Assembly (NCBI GenBank): GCA_028868375.1
Contig: JAGWUP010000007.1
Span: 100,950 to 164,949 of the forward strand
Source of the DNA: Elusimicrobiota bacterium
Lineage (GTDB): Bacteria > Elusimicrobiota > Elusimicrobia > UBA1565 > UBA9628
DNA: 64,000 nucleotides
Direction of reading: 5' to 3'
Shown here: in pieces, positions 28,378 through 36,753 of the stretch
How the letters are laid out: each line of letters starts with the position of its first letter
Position numbering within the stretch: the stretch's first letter is position 1
Program-made: the position numbers and the translations under genes
Notes under the pieces: generated by a model
Told to the model about the DNA's origin: nothing
Database searches by the model: none
Seen by the model: only the letters and a program-made list of their open reading frames with translations

Positions 28378-29934
28378 ATGGGAGAAGTAGAAAACATCAA
28401 CAGCACGTTCAGTCTGATATTCAACGAAGAAGCCCAAAATGCAGTTTTGGGTCATTTACTGTTAGACCAAAAATTTTTTATTCAATGTTTAGGTAAGATT
28501 TATCCTAACTATTTTAATAATTCTAAAAATGCTATAATTTATTCTTCTCAATTAGAATTATTTAAAAAAAAACATGATTTTCCAACTTTAAATGATGTTT
28601 TAAATTATTATGATGTTTATAATAACAAACAGATACCATATGGTGATTTTAAATCTCAATTTGAGAAATGCATAGATTGTAAATTATCTAATAAGCTAGA
28701 TACTCTTAGAGAAAAGATGACTGCCTGGATGCAGGCAATGGTTTTTAAGAAACATGGCGTAAATGCAATAAATTTATATAATTCAGGTAGAGTTGGCGAA
28801 GCTCTTGAATTAATGACTAAAATAGACAAAGAGAGAAGAGAAATAAGTTTTGAAGACACAAGCAGAATTATATTTGGAGATTTTGAAGATTACTTAAAAA
28901 AATCAGAAGAAAACATTAAAAATGCTTTGCCTACTGGACTTAAACTTTTAGATAAAGCTTTATTAGAAGGATCAGAAAATGGGGGACTATTAAGAGGCAA
29001 TACAACTATAGTAATGGCGCCGACTGACAGTGGCAAAACATCTACTTTAATTACCATGGCTTGCCATAATGTATTAACAGAACATCCCGTGCTTTTTATG
29101 ACTCACGAGGGTGTTCCTGAAGATATTAAATTACAAACTCTTTGTTGTATGATGAGCTTGATAGAGATTAAGAATAAATCAAATAGATTCCCAAATGGAT
29201 TGGATAGACTTGCCATATATGAATTGAAAGAAACTGCAGAAGGTAGAAAGAAGATAAAATATGCAACAGATCTATTAGATCAATTTTTAGAATATCGCCC
29301 ATACAACAAACCTGGAATGACAATAGAAGATGTAGAACCAGAAATATTGAGAGCCCAGGACTCTAGGGCTGCACTAAATAATGGGAAAGGATTTGATTTA
29401 TTAGTATCAGATTATCCTGCTAAATTATCTACAAGAATGGCCAGTCATGGTCATATGCCTTGGCATATAGTGAAACAGGTTGTTTATGATTATTATGTAC
29501 AATTAGCTATTTCAAATAAGTTTCATTCATTGCTGGCCATTCAGACTAATAGAGAAGGTTATAAAACAAATAAAGGACATGGTTCTGGTGGCCAAAGATT
29601 ATTGACCCCAGATGATGTGGCGGATTCTTATAACGTAACTCAATTAGCAAATAATATCATTTCTGTGAATAGAGATGATAAATCAATGTTAAATAATTTA
29701 ATGACTTTATTAGTTTGTAAAAGTAAAAATTCTAAAACTGGTAAAGCAATTGTTTGTAGAACTAATTTTGGTTGTAGAGTTACTCATACTGAAGAATTAG
29801 GATCTACATGCTATGATAATTCAGATTCGATGAGGAATCTTGTAAATTCATTATTAGACATAAATGAAATCAAAATGGATGGAACTCCTGTTGATGAATC
29901 AATTAAACAAGCATTTAAGGAAAATATAATATAA
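28378..29934 (+). CDS. dnaB: Replicative DNA helicase, DnaB/gp41-like
   Basis: 518 aa. The N-terminal domain (AQNAVLGHLLLDQKF) matches the DnaB N-domain that binds primase. The C-terminal RecA fold has TIVMAPTDSGKTSTL (Walker A, near residue 210), VLFMTHEG, LLVSDYPAKL (Walker B region) and LLAIQTNREG (motif H3). The ATG is preceded by AAGGAG at a good distance. It should unwind the fork together with primase 26163 and polymerase 18402. No in-frame CGG. Confidence 0.85.
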   Translation: MGEVENINSTFSLIFNEEAQNAVLGHLLLDQKFFIQCLGKIYPNYFNNSKNAIIYSSQLELFKKKHDFPTLNDVLNYYDVYNNKQIPYGDFKSQFEKCIDCKLSNKLDTLREKMTAWMQAMVFKKHGVNAINLYNSGRVGEALELMTKIDKERREISFEDTSRIIFGDFEDYLKKSEENIKNALPTGLKLLDKALLEGSENGGLLRGNTTIVMAPTDSGKTSTLITMACHNVLTEHPVLFMTHEGVPEDIKLQTLCCMMSLIEIKNKSNRFPNGLDRLAIYELKETAEGRKKIKYATDLLDQFLEYRPYNKPGMTIEDVEPEILRAQDSRAALNNGKGFDLLVSDYPAKLSTRMASHGHMPWHIVKQVVYDYYVQLAISNKFHSLLAIQTNREGYKTNKGHGSGGQRLLTPDDVADSYNVTQLANNIISVNRDDKSMLNNLMTLLVCKSKNSKTGKAIVCRTNFGCRVTHTEELGSTCYDNSDSMRNLVNSLLDINEIKMDGTPVDESIKQAFKENII

Positions 29935-30576
29935 ATGAAAAAAAATAAATTAAAGTATGTATTTGAAAATACTGAAGATTCTCAACTTCCTCATTCTCAT
30001 GAGGAAGAAAATAAGGATTTTGGCTCTCTTCTACCTACAGTAGATTTTGAAAATAGGACGATTTATCTAATTGGTGAAATAGAAGAAAAAATGCTAACCT
30101 GGCTAATACCAGTATTTTCTATGATGGATGAATCAGGTAAAGATCCTATTATAATTAGGTTGTCTAGTCATGGAGGAGATATATATGTCGGAATGGCAAT
30201 ACATGACATGATAAGACATGCCAAAAATAATGTTATAGTAGAAGTTTTTGGATACGCTTTTAGTATAGCTGCTATTATTTTACAAGCTGCTGATTTAAGG
30301 GTTATAACTGAAAATTCAGAGATTATGTTGCACGATGGTTCTATAACTTTGTCTGAAAATATTCCTATAAATTCTAATACATTAAATAGTCATACTCAAA
30401 ATTTAAATAGTTTGAAAGATAAAATATGCAGTATAATATCTAAAAGATCAAAGATTCCTTTAAATAAAACTAAATCATGGCTAGAAGGAGAAACATTCTT
30501 TACTGCTAAAGAGGCTTATGATAATAAATTAGTAGATCAAGTCTGGAGGAATAGTGCAGTTAGAAGATTTAAGTAA
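29935..30576 (+). CDS. ClpP-like serine protease, copy 1
   Basis: 213 aa with an ATP-dependent protease fold: IYLIGEIEE, RLSSHGGDIYVGMAIHDMI, catalytic Ser110 in YAFSIAAIIL and catalytic His133 in MLHDGS. The usual Asp would follow near 175. ClpP needs an unfoldase; an AAA+ gene lies two genes downstream and a second ClpP copy follows it. Starts directly after the helicase stop. Confidence 0.8.
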   Translation: MKKNKLKYVFENTEDSQLPHSHEEENKDFGSLLPTVDFENRTIYLIGEIEEKMLTWLIPVFSMMDESGKDPIIIRLSSHGGDIYVGMAIHDMIRHAKNNVIVEVFGYAFSIAAIILQAADLRVITENSEIMLHDGSITLSENIPINSNTLNSHTQNLNSLKDKICSIISKRSKIPLNKTKSWLEGETFFTAKEAYDNKLVDQVWRNSAVRRFK

Positions 30577-31150
30577 AACTAGGTATAAAGTATTAGCGAT
30601 TTTAATACTTATGATTGCCTGTTATGCTGGAGGCAGATTTTCTGCTCCGTCTAAGGTAGTAACTAAAACTATTACTAAAACTGAAATTCAGTATAAGGAT
30701 AAAATACAAGTAGTGCATGATGTTCAAGTGGTTGAAAAAAGAGTTTTAGTTAGAGTAGCAGACAAAGATATTCATACTCACGAAGAAGTTACAGTAACAA
30801 AAGAGAAAAATGGAACCATTATAACTAAAAAAGTAATAGATAACAATACTGACACAAAGACTAAATTAACAAACAATTCATCAACAAATTCTGATTCTGT
30901 GGTTAAAAAAGTAGAACAAAAAGATTTAAACAAGAGTATAGATCAAGAATCAACTAAGATAGTACAAAGAGACCTACCAGATTGGAGAGTAGGGGCATTG
31001 GTTGGAGTTAATGTATTAGATCTTAAGAATAAACCTTTTCCAATTTCTTATGGATTAGAAGTAGACAGAAGAATATTTTGGACAGTAAATGCAGGAGCAT
31101 TCTTTTTAAGCAATGGAACAGTTGGATTAACACTTAATCTAGGATTCTAA
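30554..31150 (+). CDS. Membrane-anchored protein with beta-rich C-terminus
   Basis: 198 aa from ATG 30554, overlapping the ClpP gene by 23 bases. Residues 12-28 form one transmembrane helix (YKVLAILILMIACYAGG). Then comes a long charged, coiled or extended stalk rich in Lys, Val and Thr and a C-terminal domain with alternating strands ending TVGLTLNLGF. The tail resembles phage proteins of unknown function related to spanin-like or surface-exposed membrane proteins. No firm call. Confidence 0.55.
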   Translation: MQLEDLSKTRYKVLAILILMIACYAGGRFSAPSKVVTKTITKTEIQYKDKIQVVHDVQVVEKRVLVRVADKDIHTHEEVTVTKEKNGTIITKKVIDNNTDTKTKLTNNSSTNSDSVVKKVEQKDLNKSIDQESTKIVQRDLPDWRVGALVGVNVLDLKNKPFPISYGLEVDRRIFWTVNAGAFFLSNGTVGLTLNLGF

Positions 31151-31156
31151 AAAAAA

Positions 31157-32308
31157 ATGAATATATTATTTAAAGATGTCAAGATAGGTTTTAGAGAATC
31201 GATGTCTCCTTATTATTGGCTAGGAAGCTATATAATACAAAAGGCCATTAAAGAGGAGAAGTGTTCTTATACTGAATATTTAAGTGGAAATATATCTCCA
31301 TTAGATCCTGGCGATATTGTAAAAACATTGGAAGATCTAGGATTTAAAAAAGTTCAATCTAATTTTAATGTAAAAGCCAAAAGATTAGGAGAAAGACCAG
31401 CCAATTTATTTAGATTAGACGAAAATATAGTATTATTAAATATCTATAGTGAAGATGATGCTGCTATCAACTTTATAGGGAATGATTTATCTGTATGCGA
31501 AAAGATAATATCTACTTTTAAAGATGTATTTAAAACATCTATACCAAAAGGTAGAATTTACATGCTTGCTATGGGAAAGCAAGGGCCAAATTTAACTTTA
31601 CTTGGTAGTGGCGGAGTAGATTTAAAACTAGGTAATTATAATCAATCGGTAGCCAATGGAATGAATCACGTCATTGAAGATTTAAATTCTACTTCTCCTT
31701 GTGGCAGATTAGTAATACTAAATGGTCCTCCGGGTGTTGGAAAAACATTTTTAACTAGAGGAATTTTAAATTCTGTAGAAAAATCTATGTTTGTTTTGGT
31801 GCCACCAAATTTAATTGAAGCTTTGGCTGAACCAAATTTTGTTAAAGCTATTATAGAAAATAAAGGTTCATTAGAAAAAGATACGCCAACAATATTAATT
31901 GCAGAAGATGCAGATAGATGTTTAGAGAGACGAGCTGGGGACAATATGTCTGCCATTAGTTCCTTGCTTAACATAACAGATGGAATATTTGGTAGTTTAA
32001 TTGATTTAAGAGTTATTTGTACCACCAACGCAAGAAGTGTTGATATTGACGACGCTATATTAAGGCCAGGAAGACTATGTAAGCATATAGAAGTGGGCAA
32101 ATTAACTCCAGATATTGCTGCCTCTGTATTCAATAGATTAACAAAGAAAGATAAGAAATTTGAAAAAGAAACTGATTTAGCTACAGTTTATAGAATTGCT
32201 AGAGATGAGGGTTGGGTTCCAGATAAAATAGAAAATAAAACATTAGGATTTAAGCCAATGTCCAAATACGGAGATGGATACAGAACGGAGGATGATTTTG
32301 ACTATTGA
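31157..32308 (+). CDS. AAA+ ATPase
   Basis: 383 aa. Walker A GPPGVGKTF near residues 190-198, Walker B ILIAEDADR, sensor 1 TTNAR and arginine-finger/sensor 2 region RPGRLCKHIEVG. The domain order is that of a single-ring unfoldase or BCS1/FtsH-like AAA protein without a protease domain. It lies between two ClpP genes, so a phage-encoded Clp-type machine is suggested. The gene overlaps ClpP copy 2 by 17 bases. Confidence 0.8.
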   Translation: MNILFKDVKIGFRESMSPYYWLGSYIIQKAIKEEKCSYTEYLSGNISPLDPGDIVKTLEDLGFKKVQSNFNVKAKRLGERPANLFRLDENIVLLNIYSEDDAAINFIGNDLSVCEKIISTFKDVFKTSIPKGRIYMLAMGKQGPNLTLLGSGGVDLKLGNYNQSVANGMNHVIEDLNSTSPCGRLVILNGPPGVGKTFLTRGILNSVEKSMFVLVPPNLIEALAEPNFVKAIIENKGSLEKDTPTILIAEDADRCLERRAGDNMSAISSLLNITDGIFGSLIDLRVICTTNARSVDIDDAILRPGRLCKHIEVGKLTPDIAASVFNRLTKKDKKFEKETDLATVYRIARDEGWVPDKIENKTLGFKPMSKYGDGYRTEDDFDY

Positions 32309-32897
32309 TCATTTGGTTGCTAACAATACTGTTAAGAGCTCTATAGAAGATGAAGATTTTATATGGGTAAATAATTTTACAGAAGAATCAGCTAAACAAT
32401 TTGTATATAAATTACTAAAATTATCTAAAAAAGATAAATCTAAACCAATTTTAGTCTATATAGATAGTTATGGCGGGATAGTAGATTCATTGGCAACTAT
32501 GTTGGCCGCCATGGATTCAGTTAAAAACGATATAGTTACGGTTTGTGTAGGGAAAGCTATGTCATGCGGATCTATTCTTCTGTCTCATGGAGATATTAGA
32601 TATGTCGCCCCACATTCATCAGTAATGGTACACGAAATTTCCTTTGGTGCTTGGGGAAATTTTAATGATGTAGTAGTTGAAGCAGAAGAAGTCAAAAGAA
32701 TGAATAAATATTTTATGGAACTATTGGCTAAAAATTGTGGGAAAAGTTATTCAGAATTTAAAAAAGTATTTAAAAATGAAAGAAGAAATATTTATTTAGA
32801 TCCACAAGAAGCCTTAAAATTTGGAATAGCAGATAAGATAGGCATTCCAACAATTCAAGCCAAATCACAAAAAGCCATAGAATATGAAGTAAAGTAA
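32292..32897 (+). CDS. ClpP-like serine protease, copy 2
   Basis: 201 aa from ATG 32292, preceded by GGAGG. A longer start at 32274 would put a CGG in frame and is not supported. Motifs: ILVYIDSYGGIVDSLA, catalytic Ser91 in KAMSCGSILL and His114 in VMVHEIS. It differs clearly from copy 1, so they are distinct paralogues rather than a recent duplicate. Possibly a hetero-oligomeric protease with copy 1 and the AAA+ ATPase. Confidence 0.8.
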   Translation: MILTIDHLVANNTVKSSIEDEDFIWVNNFTEESAKQFVYKLLKLSKKDKSKPILVYIDSYGGIVDSLATMLAAMDSVKNDIVTVCVGKAMSCGSILLSHGDIRYVAPHSSVMVHEISFGAWGNFNDVVVEAEEVKRMNKYFMELLAKNCGKSYSEFKKVFKNERRNIYLDPQEALKFGIADKIGIPTIQAKSQKAIEYEVK

Positions 32898-32907
32898 TCT
32901 ATAATAT
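32896..32907 (+). promoter_or_regulatory. AATCTATAATAT element before gene 32908
   Basis: A variant of the AATCTTTA(A/T)TAT word that also precedes 34020, 40723, 46571 and 49278. It touches the start codon, so it may be a leader or translation signal rather than a promoter for this gene. Confidence 0.35.
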
Positions 32908-33432
32908 GTGAATTCGATGCAAACTCTAGTTCTTAATTCTAATTTTCAGCCAGTTACTATAGTGTCATGGCAAAAGGCAGTAGTTCTTTGGTATAAAAAT
33001 AAAGCAGAAGTAATAGACTCATACAATAAAGATATAAGAAGTGTTAATTCATCTATAAAAGCTCCTTCTATAATTAGGCTTTTAAATTTATATTCTAGAA
33101 AGAAGAAATTAATTAAGTTTTCTAGGAGCATAATTTATAGAAGGGACCGTGGCAGATGTGGCTACTGTAATAAGCGCATTTCTTTGTCGGCCAGTACTCT
33201 AGATCATTTAATTCCTGTTTCAAAAGGCGGGGCCACAAATTGGTCCAATGTAGTAAATTGCTGTTATTCCTGTAATAACTCAAAAGGTAACAAAACCCCA
33301 GAAGAAGCCGGAATGAGTTTACAGGTAAAACCTTGCAAACCATCTTCTTTGCCACCAGAAATTTTATTAAAAAAGATAGATATGCCTAGTTCTTGGGCAG
33401 CATTTATGACCAGTGAAGAATTTGAATGCTAA
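32908..33432 (+). CDS. HNH endonuclease
   Basis: About 175 aa from GTG 32908 (ATG 32917 is an alternative). It follows the widespread bacterial HNH family beginning LVLNSNFQPVTIVSWQKAVV, with CGYC..TLDHLIPVSKGGATNW and a CCYSC/CNNSKGNKTP zinc pair. A GTAATCTATAATAT element precedes the start. It may be a homing or DNA-processing nuclease. No in-frame CGG. Confidence 0.75.
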   Translation: MNSMQTLVLNSNFQPVTIVSWQKAVVLWYKNKAEVIDSYNKDIRSVNSSIKAPSIIRLLNLYSRKKKLIKFSRSIIYRRDRGRCGYCNKRISLSASTLDHLIPVSKGGATNWSNVVNCCYSCNNSKGNKTPEEAGMSLQVKPCKPSSLPPEILLKKIDMPSSWAAFMTSEEFEC

Positions 33433-33608
33433 AACATTTTATTAGAATGATTTTTTTGGATTTTTGTTTTGTTTTTATGACAATGGGAATAGCCCATATT
33501 TTTCATAGATTTGTGGGCTGGGATATGGGGCATTCAGTTTATTTATCTTTTGGAATTAGTGCATGTATTTTTAGTTTAGCTTTTTTATTTTTATTAAAAA
33601 GAACATAA
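33426..33608 (+). CDS. Small two-helix membrane protein
   Basis: 60 aa, start overlapping the HNH stop. Residues 8-24 (MIFLDFCFVFMTMGIAH) and 38-57 (YLSFGISACIFSLAFLFLL) are hydrophobic. Small membrane proteins near lysis or structural genes are common; a role is not inferable. A promoter-like sequence follows. Confidence 0.5.
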   Translation: MLKHFIRMIFLDFCFVFMTMGIAHIFHRFVGWDMGHSVYLSFGISACIFSLAFLFLLKRT

Positions 33609-33612
33609 ATAC

Positions 33613-33640
33613 TTGACAACCATAAAATCCTGATTATCTT
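33613..33640 (+). promoter_or_regulatory. Host sigma-70-like promoter
   Basis: TTGACA at 33613-33618, 16-base spacer, TATCTT at 33635-33640, upstream of the 80-aa gene at 33674. This is the clearest canonical -35/-10 pair in the window. The gene is closed by a terminator at 33938-33971, making a short separate unit. Confidence 0.6.
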
Positions 33641-33673
33641 GTGTTTAGCCTAGAATGGCTGAAAGGATAATAT

Positions 33674-33916
33674 ATGGAAACTAAAATAGAAGTTAAAGAA
33701 CTATCAACCGCATTACTAAAAGATCTTACTTTTGAACAAAAAGAGGATTTATTGAAAACAATATCAAAAGAAGTAGAGGCAGAAAGACTATCTAGGGAAA
33801 AGGTCAGATTAAAGGAAGAACTAAATAAAATGGTGGACAATATGACTTATGTGCGCCATATTGTACATAAACCTAGAGATAACCCATTTGTTGACTTATT
33901 TTGGTCTGTTTGGTAA
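33674..33916 (+). CDS. Unidentified small protein with its own promoter
   Basis: 80 aa, helical and charged (LTFEQKEDLLKTISKEVEAE). Flanked by a sigma-70-like promoter and an intrinsic terminator, so it is a monocistronic unit that may be expressed early or constantly, apart from the surrounding late genes. No family recognised. Confidence 0.6.
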   Translation: METKIEVKELSTALLKDLTFEQKEDLLKTISKEVEAERLSREKVRLKEELNKMVDNMTYVRHIVHKPRDNPFVDLFWSVW

Positions 33917-33937
33917 AGTAAGTTTTAAGTAGGTATT

Positions 33938-33971
33938 AAAGCCGGTTCCTTTGACGGGGACCGGCTTTTTT
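33938..33971 (+). terminator. Intrinsic terminator
   Basis: AAAGCCGGT and ACCGGCTTT pair over 9 bp with a short loop, followed by a run of T. Ends the 33674 unit just before the HNH gene. Confidence 0.85.
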
Positions 33972-34005
33972 AGTTTTATTTCGGAGAAAAGGGGTTTAAA
34001 AGAGT

Positions 34006-34019
34006 AATCTTTAAGGGAT
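34006..34019 (+). promoter_or_regulatory. AATCTTTA element before gene 34020
   Basis: AATCTTTAAGGGAT directly before the ATG, preceded by GT. It matches the word found before 40723, 46571 and 49278. Confidence 0.35.
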
Positions 34020-34686
34020 ATGGAAACTTTTGATATATTAGATAACTTAGCCAAAGTATTTGATTGTGGCGGATTCGAGAAGAAGTGCAGGCGTTGTTGT
34101 ATTTTTAAAAATATTAATAGTTTTATAAGCAGAAAAAGCGTTAAATTTGGTCTGTGCTCCAATTGTTCTGAATGTAGAGATCTTAAAAGCAAATATGACA
34201 ATACATATAGAATAGAAAATATAGATAAAATTAGGGCAACCAAGAAAAAATGCTATAATGCGAGGCGACAATATTATATAGATGTTGCCGTAACTTGGGA
34301 AAAAGAAAACTGGGATCATCGTAAAGAATATATGAGAAAATATGTAAAAAATAGATCGGAAATTGATATAAATTTTTATTTAAGAAAATTATTAAGATCC
34401 CGTTTATGTTCAGTTTTAAAAGCTAAAAATATAAGTAGGATTAATAAGGGGAATTCAGCCATTAGATATTTAGGAATGCCTATTGAAGAATTTAAAAGTT
34501 ATCTGGAAACTTTATTTAAGCCGGGAATGATTTGGGAAAATCAAGGAAAGTGGCATATTGATCATATAAGGCCATTGTGCTCTTTTGATTTAACTAAAGA
34601 AGAAGATTTAAAAATAGCCTGTCATTATACTAATCTACAGCCCCGGGTGGGCTTTTGAAAATGTTAGCAAAGGAGGTAAATATTAA
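34020..34686 (+). CDS. HNH endonuclease, one +1 site
   Basis: About 221 aa. CRRC and CSNCSECRDLKSKYD zinc module at the N-terminus, then the HNH core WHIDHIRPL..FDL and HYTNLQP. Frame zero then reads RVGF and stops. The +1 shift at CGG 34644-34646 gives GWAFENVSKGGKY, which completes the family ending (NLQPLWAxEN..KG). Here the recoded glycine replaces the usual Leu. The stop at 34684 directly precedes the next ATG and the ribosome-binding site AAAGGAGGT of that gene lies inside this ORF. Likely a free-standing homing endonuclease inserted before the capsid gene. Confidence 0.75.
34644..34646 (+). other. CGG +1 site 6 (HNH 34020)
   Basis: CCC-C-GGG. Restores the NLQPxWAFEN ending. Confidence 0.8.
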
Positions 34687-36468
34687 ATGGACAATAAAGT
34701 AAAAACTGGCACTATAATAAGCGGCATCGCTTGTAGTAGTGCCCGGTTAGTTTTTAAATTCATTTTAAAAATAAATCGAAGACACAAGTGCGGAAGTTTT
34801 AGACATTAAAAATATAGACATTTCTGACTTAAAAAGTGGACACGCTCCCTTGAACTATGAGCATCGCAATGAAAGTGCCAATGATATAGTTGGTCGTATA
34901 ATAGAAGCCAAAAAGATATTTAGTGAAAAAGATTGCGATACCCAGGATCAATTAATGTATTGGAATAAGGTAAAGCTGCCGATGGTGTATATAAGAGGAA
35001 TTTTATATGATGCCGATGATCATCCTGGTGCTAAAGCTTTGGCCGCTATATTAAGACATGCTTTTAAACATAAAGTAGATTTATTAATTGGACGGTTCCA
35101 TACAGGGATCAACCCGGACAAAGAAATGGACAAAAAATAGTTAAATCATTGGCGAACCAAGTAGCTTTGACCATAAAACCGTGCAACCGCTCCTGCTTTG
35201 CCGGTATCTTCGATGATAAACTGTTTGAAAAGCCCAAGAATGGTTATCAAAATCTATTAGTAGGTAAAGAAATCATAGGTAAATCAGAATATACGGGCAA
35301 CCCCCTCTATATTTCCCCAGCTCTAAAACTTAGGGAAGCAATTAATTTAGCTAAATGTATTAATAAGCCCCGTCCTATACCTAAAAAGGGAGATATTTTA
35401 AAAATCCCTTTAAATGTCTCTGATTTGTTTAATACCGATCCAAAAATATGGTCCGGTATCCAATCATCAACTGACATAGATAATTTAACTGGAGCCAATC
35501 TAGACCCATTAAAAGGCAAATCTGAGGACAATCTAAACAAAGTAATAGCTGCTGGTTCTTATAATGTTGCCCCCAGCAATTTAGTTCAGGGCGCAGCCCT
35601 ACAGAGAGAAGAAATAGGCGGCTATGAAAATAATAGAAAAAACAGAATATTAGCAGCTTTTAGAGATTGGGATAAGTCAGAAGATCTTAGGACCTGGCTT
35701 AAAAAGAAACTATCGGATGTTGACGATGATTACATAAATAAATTTGTTGATTTAGTCGGTTATTATAAGATGAAAAAGACTTTAGACGATGTTTACGAAA
35801 ATACCTTATTAAAACAAGAATTTACTCCACTAGATGATATCTATTTACCTTTAAATTCAGATTTCCCACAGGCCAAAAGGGAACTATTATTCTCTAAATT
35901 AGCTAAATCCTTCTTTAAACTAGGGAAACATGTACCAAATATTAAATTAGTTAAACATCCACAGACAAAAGAAGATGTAGTATTACAAACCCCATTTATG
36001 GGCAGACTGTCAGAATCTCCCATGCTAGGATCAGACTTAGAAATAATAGAGCCACTATTAAAAGATGGCACATTAGATAAACTAGCTATAATGGACAAGA
36101 TACTAGGAATGAACAATAGACATGTGGGGAATTTCCTTATATCTGACGAAAAACCATTTATATTTCTAATTCATAATGGAATGGCATTTGATCCAGAAGA
36201 TAATTATAATATGGCTGATTTTCTAAACCATTTTAATCCAAAATACCCTGAAAATAACCTTTCTGAAAAACCTCTTCATCCACAAGTTGGTGTTTGGCTA
36301 GATTCACTTAATGAAGATGAATTAGCTGATCATATGAGAAAATTTAGTGTTCCTGATTTAATAATAGATAGATCTATAGATAGATTAAGAAAATTAAAGA
36401 AATTACTAAAGGTAAGGGCCGGCTGGAGTATTAAAGATGCCTTATTATTTGGTAATTTAGGGTTATAA
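34687..36468 (+). CDS. Prohead protease-like protein fused to degenerate kinase-like domain; two CGG +1 sites plus one unexplained shift
   Basis: About 592 aa if read through. The first part, RLVFKFILKIN then EDTSAEVLDIKNIDISDL then GHAPLNYEHRNESANDIVGR, resembles T4 gp21-type prohead core/protease proteins. CGG at 35093 and 35115 shift the frame to give GGSIQGSTGQRNGQKIVKSL and then VALTIKPCN, joining the 439-codon downstream frame. Residues after about 370 resemble a HipA/PI-kinase-like fold (AKRELLFSKLAKSFFKLG, later MNNRHVGNFLI at 36109-36141, LIHNGMAFD), but the catalytic Asp of DRH and of the D-G motif are Asn and His. Odd: near the start, CGG 34744 is in frame but a shift there meets TAG at once, and the needed shift seems to be at AAT CGA (34777). 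The start ATG 34687 has a strong AAAGGAGGT. Confidence 0.65.
34744..34746 (+). other. In-frame CGG that does not fit the +1 rule
   Basis: In frame with ATG 34687. Skipping C gives GGT TAG, an immediate stop, while reading it as sense continues RLVFKFILKIN, which looks like the real protein. The frame then moves +1 at AAT CGA (34774-34779) without a CGG. Confidence 0.6.
35093..35095 (+). other. CGG +1 site 7 (prohead gene)
   Basis: GGA-C-GGT. Followed only seven codons later by a second site. Confidence 0.75.
35115..35117 (+). other. CGG +1 site 8 (prohead gene)
   Basis: ACC-C-GGA. In phase only after the preceding shift. Joins the 439-codon frame. Confidence 0.75.
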
Positions 36469-36469
36469 A

Positions 36470-36731
36470 ATGAATGAGATTCCAAATGGTGTATATTCTA
36501 TTTATTCTATAAGGCATAGCCCTAATGGATTGCCGGCTAAACGTTTTATTGGTAGAATAATAATTTCCGAACAAAGACGGAGAAGTTTTGGAAGATCATT
36601 ACGGAATTATTGATAGATTATTTGTAGAAGGGCCCTTAAATAATTCTTCTACTAGAAACTTTTTAAATATATCTAGTTCACCTTATTATTTGGTAGAAAA
36701 AGACTTGCCAAATGAGACTAATATAAAATAA
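36470..36731 (+). CDS. Unidentified small protein, one +1 site
   Basis: 86 aa after a +1 shift at CGG 36578-36580 (codon 37). Frame zero ends RRSFGRSLRNY; the shifted frame reads GEVLEDHYGIIDRLFVEGPL and runs to TAA 36729. A later CGG at 36602 is out of phase and is read as TAC GGA. It starts two bases after the capsid gene. No family recognised. Confidence 0.55.
36578..36580 (+). other. CGG +1 site 9 (gene 36470)
   Basis: AGA-C-GGA. Frame zero ends after 11 codons. Confidence 0.65.
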
Positions 36732-36753
36732 AATTTTAAATAAATAATATTAT

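Noticed and set aside
32274..32291. Longer start of ClpP copy 2 including an in-frame CGG
   Set aside because: The ATG at 32292 has a GGAGG at the right distance and avoids the CGG; the longer start has no support.
36602..36604. CGG in gene 36470 as a second site
   Set aside because: It is out of phase after the first shift (TAC GGA).
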